From positions 485,001 to 549,000 of the forward strand of contig JACSYO010000199.1 in NCBI GenBank assembly GCA_016806645.1: a stretch of DNA of 64,000 nt, written 5' to 3'. The position numbers and the translations under genes were made by a program. Position 1 is the first letter of the stretch. Every line of letters begins with the position of its first letter. Source of the stretch: Ophiodon elongatus. Its lineage: Eukaryota; Chordata; Actinopteri; Perciformes; Hexagrammidae. The notes under the pieces are model-generated. The model had not been told where the DNA came from and did no database searches. It worked only from the letters and a program-made list of their open reading frames with translations. Shown piece after piece: positions 13,401-26,900 of this stretch.

Positions 13401-14948
13401 GCTTCCAGTCCGGCTGAATGATGGCTACACTGCAGTTGTGCAGAGTGATTATCAGACTCTATCATAGAGCAACATGACACACGCAGACGCTGTGCAGGAT
13501 ACCTGTCATCACACTGTAACTCCGTCTGAGGACAGACCCGGCTTCAGGCTGACTACATCCTGACTCCAGCTCTGTACTTGACACACAGACATTGACAGAA
13601 ATTGCTAGATGTTGCTTCGAAGATCTTGAACTATTCCTTTAAGTTATGTCTCTGCACTGTGCACTAAAGCGTGTTGGCTGACATTTGTGTGTAGCTCCTC
13701 ATGCAGCAGCCACCAGTAACAGGCCCAAAATGTCCCAAATGTTGTATTGCCTCACGGTGAAACGCCTCTGTCTTGGATCTGAGTTTGAGTTTTGATATGA
13801 GTTGAGCTGCTGAGGTTGAGTAAACCAGCAGCACTTTGAGGTCAAGGATCAGGAATAGTGGTGGGTTAAACAGAGGTTGGAATATTTCTCTCTAAAGGCT
13901 CAAAGGGAGTTCTCATATTAGGGTTCCTGAAAGTTTAAATATTTTAATGGAGGTGAAAAAAACACTCTTCTTAGAGGAGGGCCTATACTGTCAAAGCTGC
14001 ACCGCAAGACAAACCACAATTTACAGTTTTTAAATTGGGTTTTATTCCTATGTGGAACTTTATTTGAGACTACTTTACAGACTAAATACATCCTGTTTTC
14101 AACTGAAGAAACTTAATGAATCTGTAAACGGGTAGCATAAGAATAACAGCTGCAGGAAATGAGTTATTACGGGACATTAAGCTTTAAGCTTAATTTTTTA
14201 TTTCAAGACATGAAACTTGCCGTGTTCCAGTGCAAGAGTAAGTAATGTGATACAAGTCAGAAAGTAGAACCATACTACTGCCAATTATAAAATAATTACA
14301 AAAGACACCCCACTCCACGTAGTCTTGGCCCAACAGTATATATATTTCTTACGTTAATAAAAAACAAAAGCAACAATGCGATCATTTACCCAACTTTACA
14401 AAAATCCCACCTGGCTTAGCTGTCTGGCTGCTTCACCCAAACTGCATAACTATGCTTTTTCCTTCTTTAAACCACAATTGAACATGTTCTCAGGCCTTTA
14501 ATGACCTGTTGAAAGAAGGGGAAACGGCACAGAGCAGGGAGAAGAAGATCAGAACTCACCTCCAGTCTGGTACGATCGACTTCTCTGGGAAGCTTCACTT
14601 TCACTCTATGTGTCACTGCCAGCATTTCATAAGGGTAGATCTGGCAAACACAAAGTAAGCATTGTGGAAGATTTATTATAGAATACAATTATGATCCAAA
14701 GTCCAAACAAAGCTGCCAAGAATATTAACAAATGAGGAAAATCTTACCTTGTATTCTGCAATGGAGGAAAAGAGAGAAAGAGAGAATTAATCTCATGGAA
14801 CAACGAGTTTTTATTTGAATAGCAGACCCGTTATGAAGACTACCACAACAGAGCCTGAAAATAAATTACACCTTGTGGACTCAAATCTCCTTAGAAATAT
14901 TAGGTTTCAAAGGCGTCAAAAGCATTACAAATAGTTGCTCTGCACACA

Positions 14949-14996
<48 letters not shown>

Positions 14997-17900
14997 CACA
15001 GTTATGAGGTTGGCATCCTTTCAACTCAGTCTTTGCCTAAGAAACAGCCAGCACTCTACACACACACACTTGTAAACCAGTAATTCTGCAGCTGGAAAAA
15101 TGACATCACCTCTCTACGCTGTCACCTTCAGTAACAGATCTGGAGCCAGAGCTGCAGGGCTCTGCAGGATTGGTCACAGTCTAATCAGGGATTGTAAACC
15201 TTGACCTTAGATCTGTACTCAAAAGAAAGATAACACGTGCCTTTTCACATTTTATGGTTAAAGATTTAGCTTGAGGGGATCGAGCATGTGACCTTTCACA
15301 ACAATATACTTTATTTTGTAAAAAAAAGTAAAAGATCCCTTCATAGACAATGTCAGGTGACTGACATTAGACCACTTGAGATTTTTAAGAGAAGTACATG
15401 AAACTTTCCTGGTTGAATCTTTTTTTTTGTACAAAAGACAAGTAACTGTGTTAAAACAGGTTCTTTGATTAAAAAAGACAGAGGTAATAAAACTCGCACA
15501 TAAAAACTAGATTAGAGAAGTAACTTCTGAACTGACTCCTACATCCCCAATTACAAGGACTAAGATATTCTGTCACATGAGCACATACTGGTTGAATAAA
15601 ACTGTAGAGGCTCAATAATCAAACCCTGAGGCTCACACGTCCTTGTAGTGATCATCAACCGCAACAACATAGTCTCTGCCCTCAAGATCTGAACCAACTG
15701 AGGACTGTTCTATAGTAAAGAATCCGACCCAATCTGTCAAGAAGTATTTTTAGTCAGGGGTATTAAAGGCTACACTATAGTAATTATGTTTTTCCTGAAT
15801 TAGGTAAGGCTGCAACATAACATCTAACTAACAGACGAAAACCCAAAGATAGTCCGTTTACTGTCAAAAGACAAACTAAAGCAACACATTTTCACATTTG
15901 AGAAGATGGAACTAGTGTACTTGCAACATTTATGCTTTAATAATTAATTGATTATCAAAATTGCAGATGCAGAATAATTGTTTCACTGCTAAGGTTGGCT
16001 CATTTTAGGGGATAAAAAATAATAAGAAAAGTTAACATAAACCTAGATTAAAGCATCATATTTCCTGCCAGAGATGGGGACTTGGACTCAAGTCGCACCT
16101 AAATCACACACACAGTGACTTGAGACTTGACTTGGACATTCAAAAAAGGACTTGTGAGCATCACTGGGTTTGAGAGGCTAGAGGGATGTGGTAAATTACA
16201 GTAGATTATAAACTGTCATTAGTTGGAAACCCAATAAAACCATAGAATACAGTTGTACTTTAACTGTTATTGAAAAATAGGTTACAGTAATAATTGCATA
16301 CCTAATAATGTTAGCAATATTTTACTGTTACCCGATCCATCCAATATCCATTTTTAGGGGAACAATGCAGTTATTTACTTTAGAGGAAAGTTTTCATTGT
16401 GTGTTTTACAATAGCAACAATAGTTTGTTTAAAAGTGACCAAAGACCCAAACACTAATCAATGCTGATACTGTATGCTAAAAGAAAAAGGAGTAATAATA
16501 TAGTACAGGCTTGAATTCCTTAAATATAGCTATGCCGTGTTCTAAGCAGACCGGATGGCATGCTATATGATAAAAAATTCATTACAACCATAAGAGACTC
16601 AAAACTTCACTTGGACTTGTGACCAAAGACGCAATCATTTAAATGGACTTGTGACTAAAGACTCAATACTTGACTTGACTCTAGCTCAAAGACTCAAGAC
16701 TTGACTTGGACTCTAGCTCAAAGACTCAAGACTTAACTTGGACTCTAGCTCCAAGACTCAAGACTTGACTTGGACTCTATCTCAAAGACTCAAGACTTGA
16801 CTTGGACTCTATCTCAAAGACTCAAGACTTGACTTGGACTCTAGCTCAAAGACTCAAGACTTGACTTGGACTCTAGCTCAAAGACTCAAGACTTGACTTG
16901 GACCTGAGCATCTCTGCTTCTTGCTAGTATCAGACTTCAGTCTGCTCTTCAGCAGTGAAGCACATGCTCAGATGGATTAAGGTTAGTTGATTGGCATTCC
17001 AATGTATAGAATTATTGAATTGTCCAAGAAAGGGCTACAAGTCTAGTTTTTACAAGATTTCACCAAAGTTAGAACTTAAACCTTAGACATTGTTTAATTT
17101 CAAATCCAAAGTGCTGTAGTAGAGCCAAGAGAATAAGAAAGTCTTCCCAACTTCCGTATCTGCAGAGTGTATATTGTTTGTATTTTAGGAATTAAGCTGA
17201 TGCACTTAGCAACAGTAATAAAAGCTTGCAAACTATTATCATCAAGAAGAACAGAACAGGAAATAAACATTGTCAATTTATTTTCACTCTCACCTCTCAT
17301 GCCTCCCCAGCTCTGGGAGTCTGGGTCCACTTCATCATCCACCATCTCAGCAGCCTACAGGAAAACAAACACATGTAAATATAGACCAGTTAGACCATCA
17401 TGCAAATGTTATTGCTTTCTCCATGTTTCCAAGAATATTGCTGGTCTTCATCAAAGCCAACATTCATCTGAAGGCCTTTTGCTCACTGCCTATGCCCTTG
17501 ATATGCTCCCATTCTTTCAGGGAGACCAATAGGAAGTGAGTGCGACACATTCTTCTCATAGAAACTTCCATCACTTAATTCGGAGTGACTAAAAAGTGTC
17601 TAAATAGAGACTGAAGAACCGATGTTAGAGACTGTTTGGTTGTTTGTCCATCAATAGAGCTAATCGACAAACAAATTGCATTGACACCAAATTGCATTGA
17701 CACCTCTCCATGGGATCTTCTGTTTTCTAAAAAGGTGTGTGGCCTAATCGTTTTGTGAAGTACCCATATGTGCTGGTCTGTTCTATGCTTGTAGATAAGA
17801 AGTTATTAGCTAGAAAGGTAATGTGGTGCTTTTATTGTGCCGTGTTTGGCTGTATTAGCCAATGATTAGTTACTGTACTCCATTCCATTCCATTATCTGA

Positions 17901-20900
17901 ACCTCTTATCCCATTCAGGGTCGTGGGGTGCTGGAGCCGATCCCAGCTAACCTTGGGGCGAAGTCAGGGTCCATCCTGACAAGTCGGCAGTTTATATCAG
18001 GGCTCAGATAGAGACAGACAACCATTCACGCTCATTCACCATTCTACGGGCAATTTAGAGCCTCCAATTAACCTGAGCTGCATGTCTTTGGACTGGGGGA
18101 GGAAGCCGGAGGGAACCCGGAGGGAACCCACGCTGCCACGGGGAGAACGTGCAAACTCCACACAGACTGCCAGACTGGGAACCGAAACTGGATGACAGTG
18201 CTAGCCACTACATCACCGTGCAGCCCAGCTAATGTACTGTTTTATACAAATACAGTTTAAAATGGAGTTATTCATTCTATACAATCAGACTTTTGCAACC
18301 TGCGGAATTGCCCCCTACTGGCACTTCTGCATTGGCTTCCCTTCAAAATACCTGCAACCCTTATGGGAATTCCCATCAGTCTCAGCTACACTTTGTGTTT
18401 GGTGCTAATTAGCAATTGTGAATTGTGAATTAAATGCAATTTAATTTCCGTTCAACTCTAAATTGATATTAAGCATTATGTAATTCCATATGTAAGCAAT
18501 GTGCTTGCACAAAAATATATATATATATATATATGACTAACCAGCAACAGTTTCATATATATGTTCTGTCATGGCTCCTGATCTTTCATTTTCATCTCTG
18601 TTCTGTTTTGTCTGCCTGTCCTGTATCCATCAAATTACACCGAGGGAGAGCAGTAATATTACTTCAGTGGATGATAAACTAAATACCCCCTTCATAATAA
18701 ACCAGAGCCCTGTCTGTGCTGGGTGATTGGTGCTGACTGAACCCTGTGCAATCTGATACTAAAACTGTGTGTGAAAAGCTTGGCAAAGTTTGTTTTTAAA
18801 ATGGAGAAAAATTTGTAAATGGACTTAAATGCTACTCTGAGGTTTCCTGTGTTGATCAGTAACTCAGCTGGTGAGAGCCTGGATAAGAAACAGCAACACC
18901 TAGCGGTTCCAAAGAAAGCAACGTCTCCAAACACCTCAGTCAATGACAACTCTTTTTCTGTTGAAGCAGCCAAAGGTTTAAAGGTCCTCTAATGTGTGGG
19001 TGTGCTTGGTGTGGTGACAGGCACACCACATTTCACGTTTTGGCTTGTGGCCTTCATTGGGTTCAGTTTTGCTGGAGTTTTACCTCTTCAGACCTTTTCC
19101 TTCTCCGTGCACCTTGGAGGTAGGTGAAGCTGTGCCAGAAATCTCTACTCTGACAGCGAACACAAATCAAGCGCAACCCCTGCTGTGGTTCGAGCCTAGC
19201 CAAGTCTTTATTATGCTGGACTAGAATAAGACGGGAACAAGGGGATACTGGTTATGATTTAATTAGGGTTAGGGTATTGTGTTACTTTGGCTTGATGAAA
19301 ATATGCATATGCGAGATGGCATAGTCAACGGTTTAGATTACTGTTTATATAAGGTAAAAGATGTGTTAAGAAACAACTAGGATTTATTACAGTTTGGGTT
19401 TTATAATCCTAGCTCTGGTCAAAATACTTCCTAAGATCTCAAGATGCAGAAAAAAAAGTCCAAAGGGTCAGACGATCAGACAGATTGTAAGCAAACCCCC
19501 AAGGTATTTAAGCCTATTTGGAAGAGAATAGTAATAACTAAAAGTAACTTATCACACTTCCTGAGTATCTTGCCCAACACTGTGATGGTGGCTTGCTCAG
19601 AGCAGATCAGCTATTGGCTAAAGAAATGTGACCGCAACACAAACTTTGGCATTTTTTTCACAAAACACTTGATTGACTTGACTTGATTTGATTTGCATTG
19701 ATGTGCACTACTCTGTTCCTTTGGGTGCCTTTTTTTTTCTCAATATTTTAAAGCAATTTTTAAATGTCACTGTAGCCACTCTATATAGCCACTCTAGCTC
19801 AATCAAGAATATGTGCAATGTTTTGGGCTATGTCTAAATTGCAGGAAGCATAGATTGTTAGAAGTACGTGCTAATTTAGCCGACATGTGTACTAGTGCAG
19901 AGATTTGGCAGCTCACCTTATAGATGCCATTCCTTCCATACCCGGGTAAGGATGCAGACTTATTGTAGGGGAAATCTGCCAAGAAAAAAAATCATTATCA
20001 ATTTTGTTTGATTCATGCCACTCACACCAGGCTGAACTTGAGACTAGCTACTCACTAGACTGGGAGGTGTCAGTAGGCAGACTGCAGGTCGATTTGCGGG
20101 GGTCCAGGTCTTCTGGACCCATCTGTCCATCAATCTCACTCTTCAAGATCATCCAACTGGTCCTCTACATAGAGAGAGAGAGAGAGAGGGAGGGGGGGAG
20201 GGAGCGGGGTGGGGGGGTGGAAAGAAGTAGTGGATGATGGCAAAGTATGAGTTAGTGAATTAGTAAATGGATGAACAGCATTTGTAAAGTTTAAGAAAAT
20301 GACTTGAAAAGTAACACATACACACACAGACCCACCTTGCCATCCTCCCCATCCTGCCAGGATGTTCTAGAAGCTGTAAAACAGTCAAATGTTAATGTGC
20401 CGGACCATCTGCCTCTCAGCTCCTCTGTACTGAACTATTAACTCTACAGCAAATCACCCCTTGACCATGACATCATCACGCCATCTACAGGGAGTTGATG
20501 GGTTGCAGCCAACATTTCTGTCAACATTATACATAGAGGTCTGCACTGACATTTTGGGAGTCTGACCCATTGGTCATCAGAGCAAGACATCTTTACAACT
20601 ACAGTCCTGTTTACAATGAAAGTCAGTAAAGATATCCAGGGTCTCGTGAGGATCTGAACCACTGGCCTTGGTCAAAACTTCCCCATGACAAAATATTTTG
20701 ATTCATGACACCAAATGGCTGGATTTCAATGAAATTTGAATAATCGTTACTCCCAAAGAATTAAACCTATTTTTGGTGACCTCCTTCCCCTTTCTCTAGT
20801 GCCACCGTCAGCCCAAGGTTTCCACTTGTACTCAAGATATATTTGAATTTATTTAGCAAATTGCAAAACAAAAAGTAAACTCTGCGCAAGCATTACATCA

Positions 20901-23900
20901 GAGCAGTGGCAAAAAATACAAAGGATATATAGAGGGCACTTCATCACATTTTCTCCACTGGAAGGGCATCCTTGAGGGTACTTTATCATGTTATTTTCAC
21001 TGGAAGGGCATCCTGGAGGGCACTTCATCACTTATTCTTAACTGGAAGGGCATCCTAGAGGGCACTTCATCACTTATTCTTAACTGGAAGGGCATCCTAG
21101 AGGGCACTTCATCACTTATTCTTAACTGGAAGGGCATCCTAGAGGGCACTTCATCACTTATTCTTAGCGTTATGACTGTATGTCTCGTAGCTTTGAGTCC
21201 ATTACTTTAAAGTACTGTAGGAATAAGTCCTAAAACCCATGAATGGGTTTTGAAGCTTTTATGTGTTTCAGAAAAGGCGGTTGCAAACAAGTGGCCAAAT
21301 TAAACTACTACACATCATCATGCCGTAAACTAGTCTGCCTTTAGCTTAGTGGGAGTGACATAAAGTCACGCAACCGTGGTGTAGTTCATTTATAGCCTTA
21401 TGTTAGCTTCTTTACTTCTGGCAGTTGCATTTGGCTTCAAAATTTATAAACGTGGTAAATTAATAAACTTTTTTTGTCACAAAGCTTATTTTCTACAATA
21501 ATAGCTAATCAAATGGAAAAATCACATTGGCTTTTTTTAAGGAAACCACAGCTATGCTAACTTCTAGGTTTGTCTACAAAACTATGTCATCCGTGCAGCA
21601 CTGAGTCTGCATGTCATGGATAAAAATAACCGACTGACTCAATTTATAATCTGTGCTATGGAATCAATAAATCCTGTACACAAATAACATATTCAACCTC
21701 TATGGTTACTTCATCCATGAGCCTTCTTACGATTGTCCATGGCCTGACAATTTAATGAATCTGTAACAATCAATGTCAACTTACTGTAACAATAAGAAAT
21801 TAAGTTACACTTTGTCATATTAATGTTGTATGTTCTCACTCTTATTACATTTGTCCTTGTCCACACATCACTCCTTTTTTGTTGTGATGTTACATTGGAC
21901 GTTGTTTCAGCAATACTAGCTAGCTATAAATTAGCTCCACACCTAACACTGTATAACCTAATACAGTGCAAATTAAACAGTGTTGTCAGGTTGTCAGGCC
22001 AAGCTAAATTACATTTTTGAAATAAATTGTGTTATATTTGCCCTCCCTTCTACACACTGTTTGTTATCCAGACAATTGGTTAATGTATCTTATGTGAATT
22101 AACATTCCAAAAGCACAAATTAATTGTACAGGATGAATCCTTTTTTTTGGACAATGTTAGACACATAAGATCACCTAACATACTGCATGCTAAAGCATTC
22201 GCATATGGAACTAGTTATCTAGATAACTTTGGTGAAAACTCTCTTATCATGTGTGAACTTAACCAATGGGCCGGATTCCCACAAAAGTATTGTAAGTGCA
22301 GTCCATTGTTCACGTAATTTCACGTTCTACAGCTCCATGGTTAAAGCACTAGGAGCAGTCTTAACTTGGAACAAAGTAGATTGACATTTATTTTGGCAGA
22401 GAGCACACACTTTGTCAGTGACCTTATGTCTGCTTGTATGTATACAATCAAGATGCGGACAGACAGTTCATGCATCTGTAGGACTATGCCATATGCAACC
22501 AATTTACTTGTCGTACTTAATAAAGATGAATATTTCTTTGGGTGATAGAGCTGATAAGAGATCCTAGGACTACATTGAAAACCGTACATCATAAATCAGG
22601 ACACACAAACAGTGGTTCGGGGAGAGAAAGAGATTTGAACAGTGATCAGCACTACACTGATGACACTTTACAAAGTGAATCATGTAGCCAACCTCTCACA
22701 GTGGAAAACACGGTTACAGCATCACCACGAAAACCAACAAATGAGCTGGTGAGATGAGTGCAGACATGCATGAACGAGGTGAGCAAATTACTGTAAGATC
22801 CAAGAGCCCCAATTCCAACAATCAGTCCCAAATTGGTTGGAATGTCAAAATAAATCAGTGTTGCAATGTCAGATCAGATATTGGAATTTAACTGGAGGGA
22901 AGAACGCTTTGTTACCAAATCTACACTGTATCACAGGGAGCAAAGACTGCTGCTGCACTGTGCTCTACACAGTTTAGAGTCTGGCAACACCACAAATAGT
23001 GATGTCACAGAAAGTGTTTTTCATTTGTCACCTAATGAAAAACATCTCCTGTGTCATCACTGATTAGGGTGTGGTTAGAAACGCAACATACTTTCTGTTA
23101 ACGTTTGAAAATGTGGAGGGTCAATTGTTTGCTTTCTTTCATCAAAACATTTGTTTTGCAAAATTGTGTTTTTTTGCTTCGTTTTGTCACACATTGCCCA
23201 ATATGTTTAATCTTGATTTTATAACCTTGATATTATACAGTGGGTGCAGAAGTCTTACAACAGCTCTATGCATGTAGATCCATGGAGTCTACTAGATGAG
23301 TGAAGGCTATAGAGAAAAGGGAGGAGAACTGGGATAAACAGATGACTGGCAGGCGAAGTGCAACACATCGTGCAGAGACCAGACCAGAGGAGGAAGTGTT
23401 AAGAGGAAGTAGACTGTACCATGCTGTTTGTAGATGGGGGGTTTTCTATAGATATTATCTTTGACCAGAGTCTCTGAAGATGTGAACAGACGCAGAGGAA
23501 AGAAAACAGAAGAAGCCAACATGGAAGGGAGAGAAAGAAAGAGAGAGAATGGAGAAAAAGATGCATGAGTTAGCAGTTATTGAGGGATGAGATATTTTGA
23601 GGAAGCAAAAAGGGGGCCGCAGTATCGCTTGATTCAACACAATACATTTGTCATAAATATTATGGCACATTAGAAACATCAGCACTTTTAATATTATTCA
23701 TGCATAACAATAACAATATAATAACATATATCAATATATTGTTCTTTGTTGAAAGGGAGGTTATTTGATGCAGAACAATCCTGTGGCACTCAAAGAATAA
23801 TATCAGGAACCACACATGGCCCTCTGGCATCAGTCTACTTGTATTAGCATTCTTAAGAGATTTTCAAACCAAAAAAGGGCCCCATAATTAATAATATACA

Positions 23901-26900
23901 CATCACAACATTAGAGAAAGAGTTGAAAGATAATGTAAGTCTTGTTGCATCAACCCTGGAGGACATAATGTTTTTGCTGAGGCTGATCTAATCCATCTTA
24001 CTGTCAGTGGACCCAGACAGCCCTCTGGCAGAGATGCTCAATAACGACTGTCACGCATTAAGCCACAGCAGAAACATGACTCACAATATAACAACCCATG
24101 TGGGTCATTTCCCTGGCTTGTCTTAGTGCCTGCCAGTATGTGGAACAATATCCATATAAAAAGCAACAAGTACGATGACTATGAAAGCCATTAAGTAGAT
24201 AATCGTTGGCTGTTTTTTCACTTAACTGGCTTCCAACAGGGATGTTTTTTTTCTGTATGACTGACAGTGTAATAGTTAATGGGAGCAATATGTTGGATCA
24301 AACAGATTTCCCTCTGTGAGACAATGAAAGTAATGATGGAGATACTGTTCGTCAACTCTTGTCCAAATGCAATGTAAATTCTATACTTAATGATGCAATC
24401 TCATGTCAGATCATTGCTGTGTTATAAAGAAATTCCTTTGAAATTAGCAAACAGTAGGGACACTGGGAAAAAAAGAGCACTAAGATATACAGAATACAAT
24501 CCATAAGCCAAAGGCAACTGTTCACTATTCAGAACAAAGACATTGGGCCTCATGCAAGAACTGCTGATACAAACAGATCCAATCTTAGGATGCACAAATG
24601 AGTGATTTCAGGGAACTTGGCATTCACACATTTGTTCTCGAAGGTTGAATTTTCTCTTACATTTTTGTGAATGAAACTGGAAGATGGAGTGGACCGTCTA
24701 TTATGTCAACAATGAAATCCCACAAACATGCAACTTCTCATGTACAAGTGGCATTCATCAAGTTGAAACAAGCTATTTACCACAAGTTTCTTTTCAGTTA
24801 AGATGGTTTTCTCAATCAGACTAATTGAGCCTCACAAAAAGTGAGAGGTTTAGGATAAAAATTAAAAAATGTCCTTGCATGAGGGCCGATAACAAACACA
24901 CGTTGATAGCTTCAATAGACTCCTGCGTGTACCTGGAGAGAAATGGGTCTCATGAACTGGAAAATTTGTCAAATCTGATCAAAATTTTTGTTTGTTAAAC
25001 ATATAAAAATCTTTCGTAGGAAAGATTTGTATATGTTTAACTCCATGGGTTGAAGTTTTAACCTATCTGCAGTAATGTAGAAATGTTGTGTGGGAAGTAC
25101 ACCCAGCATCACTGTTGGGTGAGTTAGAGATACAACAGACTTTGAACTCAAGTAAGACAGTGCTTTTCAGCTTGGTGTTGATGTATTGGTTGGTAACCTA
25201 ACCTAAACCTTAGTATCAAATCAAATAATGATACATCCTTTTCTCTAAGAGATTCTAATAGTTAACGTAACAGTGTTTTCAGTGTCACTAACGACATACT
25301 CTACAGAATGTATAAAGATGCAGGAAAAATGAAAAAGTTGAGTTGCAAGCCAAGCAGTGCGATTATGGCCTACCTGGTACGTGGAAATGCCGGGGAGCAG
25401 CCACGTATGTAGAAGTAGAGGAAGGGGATTTTCCATCAGAATAGGTGGATAAGCTGGGGGTACTCCGACCACTTTCACTACCTTCAGTTGGGGACGGAGT
25501 TTGGTGGGCATTGGACAAAAAAAGGCGAAAGGGAAAGGGTGTAGGGGAAAACAAAGGGTGTTGGGGGGCAAAAAGGCAGCGTTAAGGTAAGCATATAAAT
25601 AATGATCAAATATGAAGCTTTGATTATCACATTGATGCAAGTGACTTGATAACCCAGCCATTTACTGTATTTATATCTATTGTCCTGAAACAATGTCTGA
25701 CTTTTTAGTAGAGAATCCTACCAGCCTACTGATCTGTTAAGTGATGAGAGACAAAAATCATACAGTAGAATTTTTTATTCTACCACTTTTACGTAGATAA
25801 AGTTAAACCACGTTATCCCTCTGCCCATATCCCCAATGGCGTCCTCCAGATCTTCCTGGGGAGCCCTGAGCATTAGGTGAGCCTGGTGATGTAATCTCTC
25901 CATAGTGTCCTGAAGTTCCCCTTTAGGTGTCCTACCAACCTGTAACATCTGGAAGACAATCACAGGAAGATATACTCGGCGTCTGAACCACCTCATGCGG
26001 CTCGTCTCATTGCCAAGCAGCAGCTACTTTTACATAGATAAAGACCACCAATCCTTCACCGAAACCTCACTTATATCTCCAATTATATTTGTTTTACCCA
26101 AAGCTTATGTCTATAGGAGGGCTGGCATGAAGACCAATGGAGCTCTTGCTCACAACCACAGTCCAATAACTTCTGGTGATGCTTATAAGCCAAAGCCAAT
26201 GTTATTCTTCTCCTCCATTTCCGCTATCTGCGCTATCTATTTTGCAAGAGTGCCGTTGCTGCAACCTGTGGTTACGCCGCACAAGACGATTGTGATTGGT
26301 TTTAAGCAACACAAACAAGCCAGAGCTTTGTGAAAGCCTGGTTTTGTGGATGTGGACTAGTCATGGTTAAACGTTGTGATTCTATCTTTAACTTCTTAAC
26401 CTGTTTTTGTTGCTGAATCAGTAAATCCTTTAAACACATATTGTCTGCTTCTCTCTGAAATCACTTTTTTGTTTTTTCCTAAAAAATAGATCATATTTAT
26501 TCAGGGAGTGCAGTAAGTGACAGTGTGTGCTCCATGGTAGCTCTGACGGCGTGACAGAGTAGCAGTGGGGCAGGGCTTAGCGAAGGGTCAATTACTTCCC
26601 ACTTAGCTTTACAACTCAATGCTAAGCTCTTATTAGTGGCAGTACTAGCACCAGAGCATTGATTTACCTGGAAGAAATGGATGATCCAACATATTCTGAA
26701 TATTTCTATGATTATTATTAAGTGTAGGTGCAAACAATGCCACTGAAAGTTACCCTATGGGTTTCATTACATCGGTCCAGTTTTTAAGTGCTTTAGCGTA
26801 ACAACCATTAACATTTTGCTGACTGCATGCATGTGTGTGTTGTGTATGTATGATCACAACCAGGGTCCGACCCATTGTGTTACATCACAGGCAGGCTGGG

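Larger units (their letters stand above)
14756..17293 (-). other. ablim2: ablim2 intron upstream of the microexon (2.5 kb)
   Basis: This intron holds a (GCAC)n microsatellite at 14943-15000 and a gacttg-rich repeat block at about 16075-16910. No further exon was recognised. Confidence 0.8.

Noticed and set aside
18692..18973. 93-codon minus-strand open frame
   Set aside because: No recognisable motif, no fitting splice sites, and it lies within an intron of clearly established phase.
19262..19277. Telomere-like ttagggttaggg
   Set aside because: Only about two units; this is expected by chance and is not an interstitial telomeric array.
20935..21168. CRISPR-like regular repeats
   Set aside because: The units abut without unique spacers and the window is a vertebrate genome, so this is a minisatellite.
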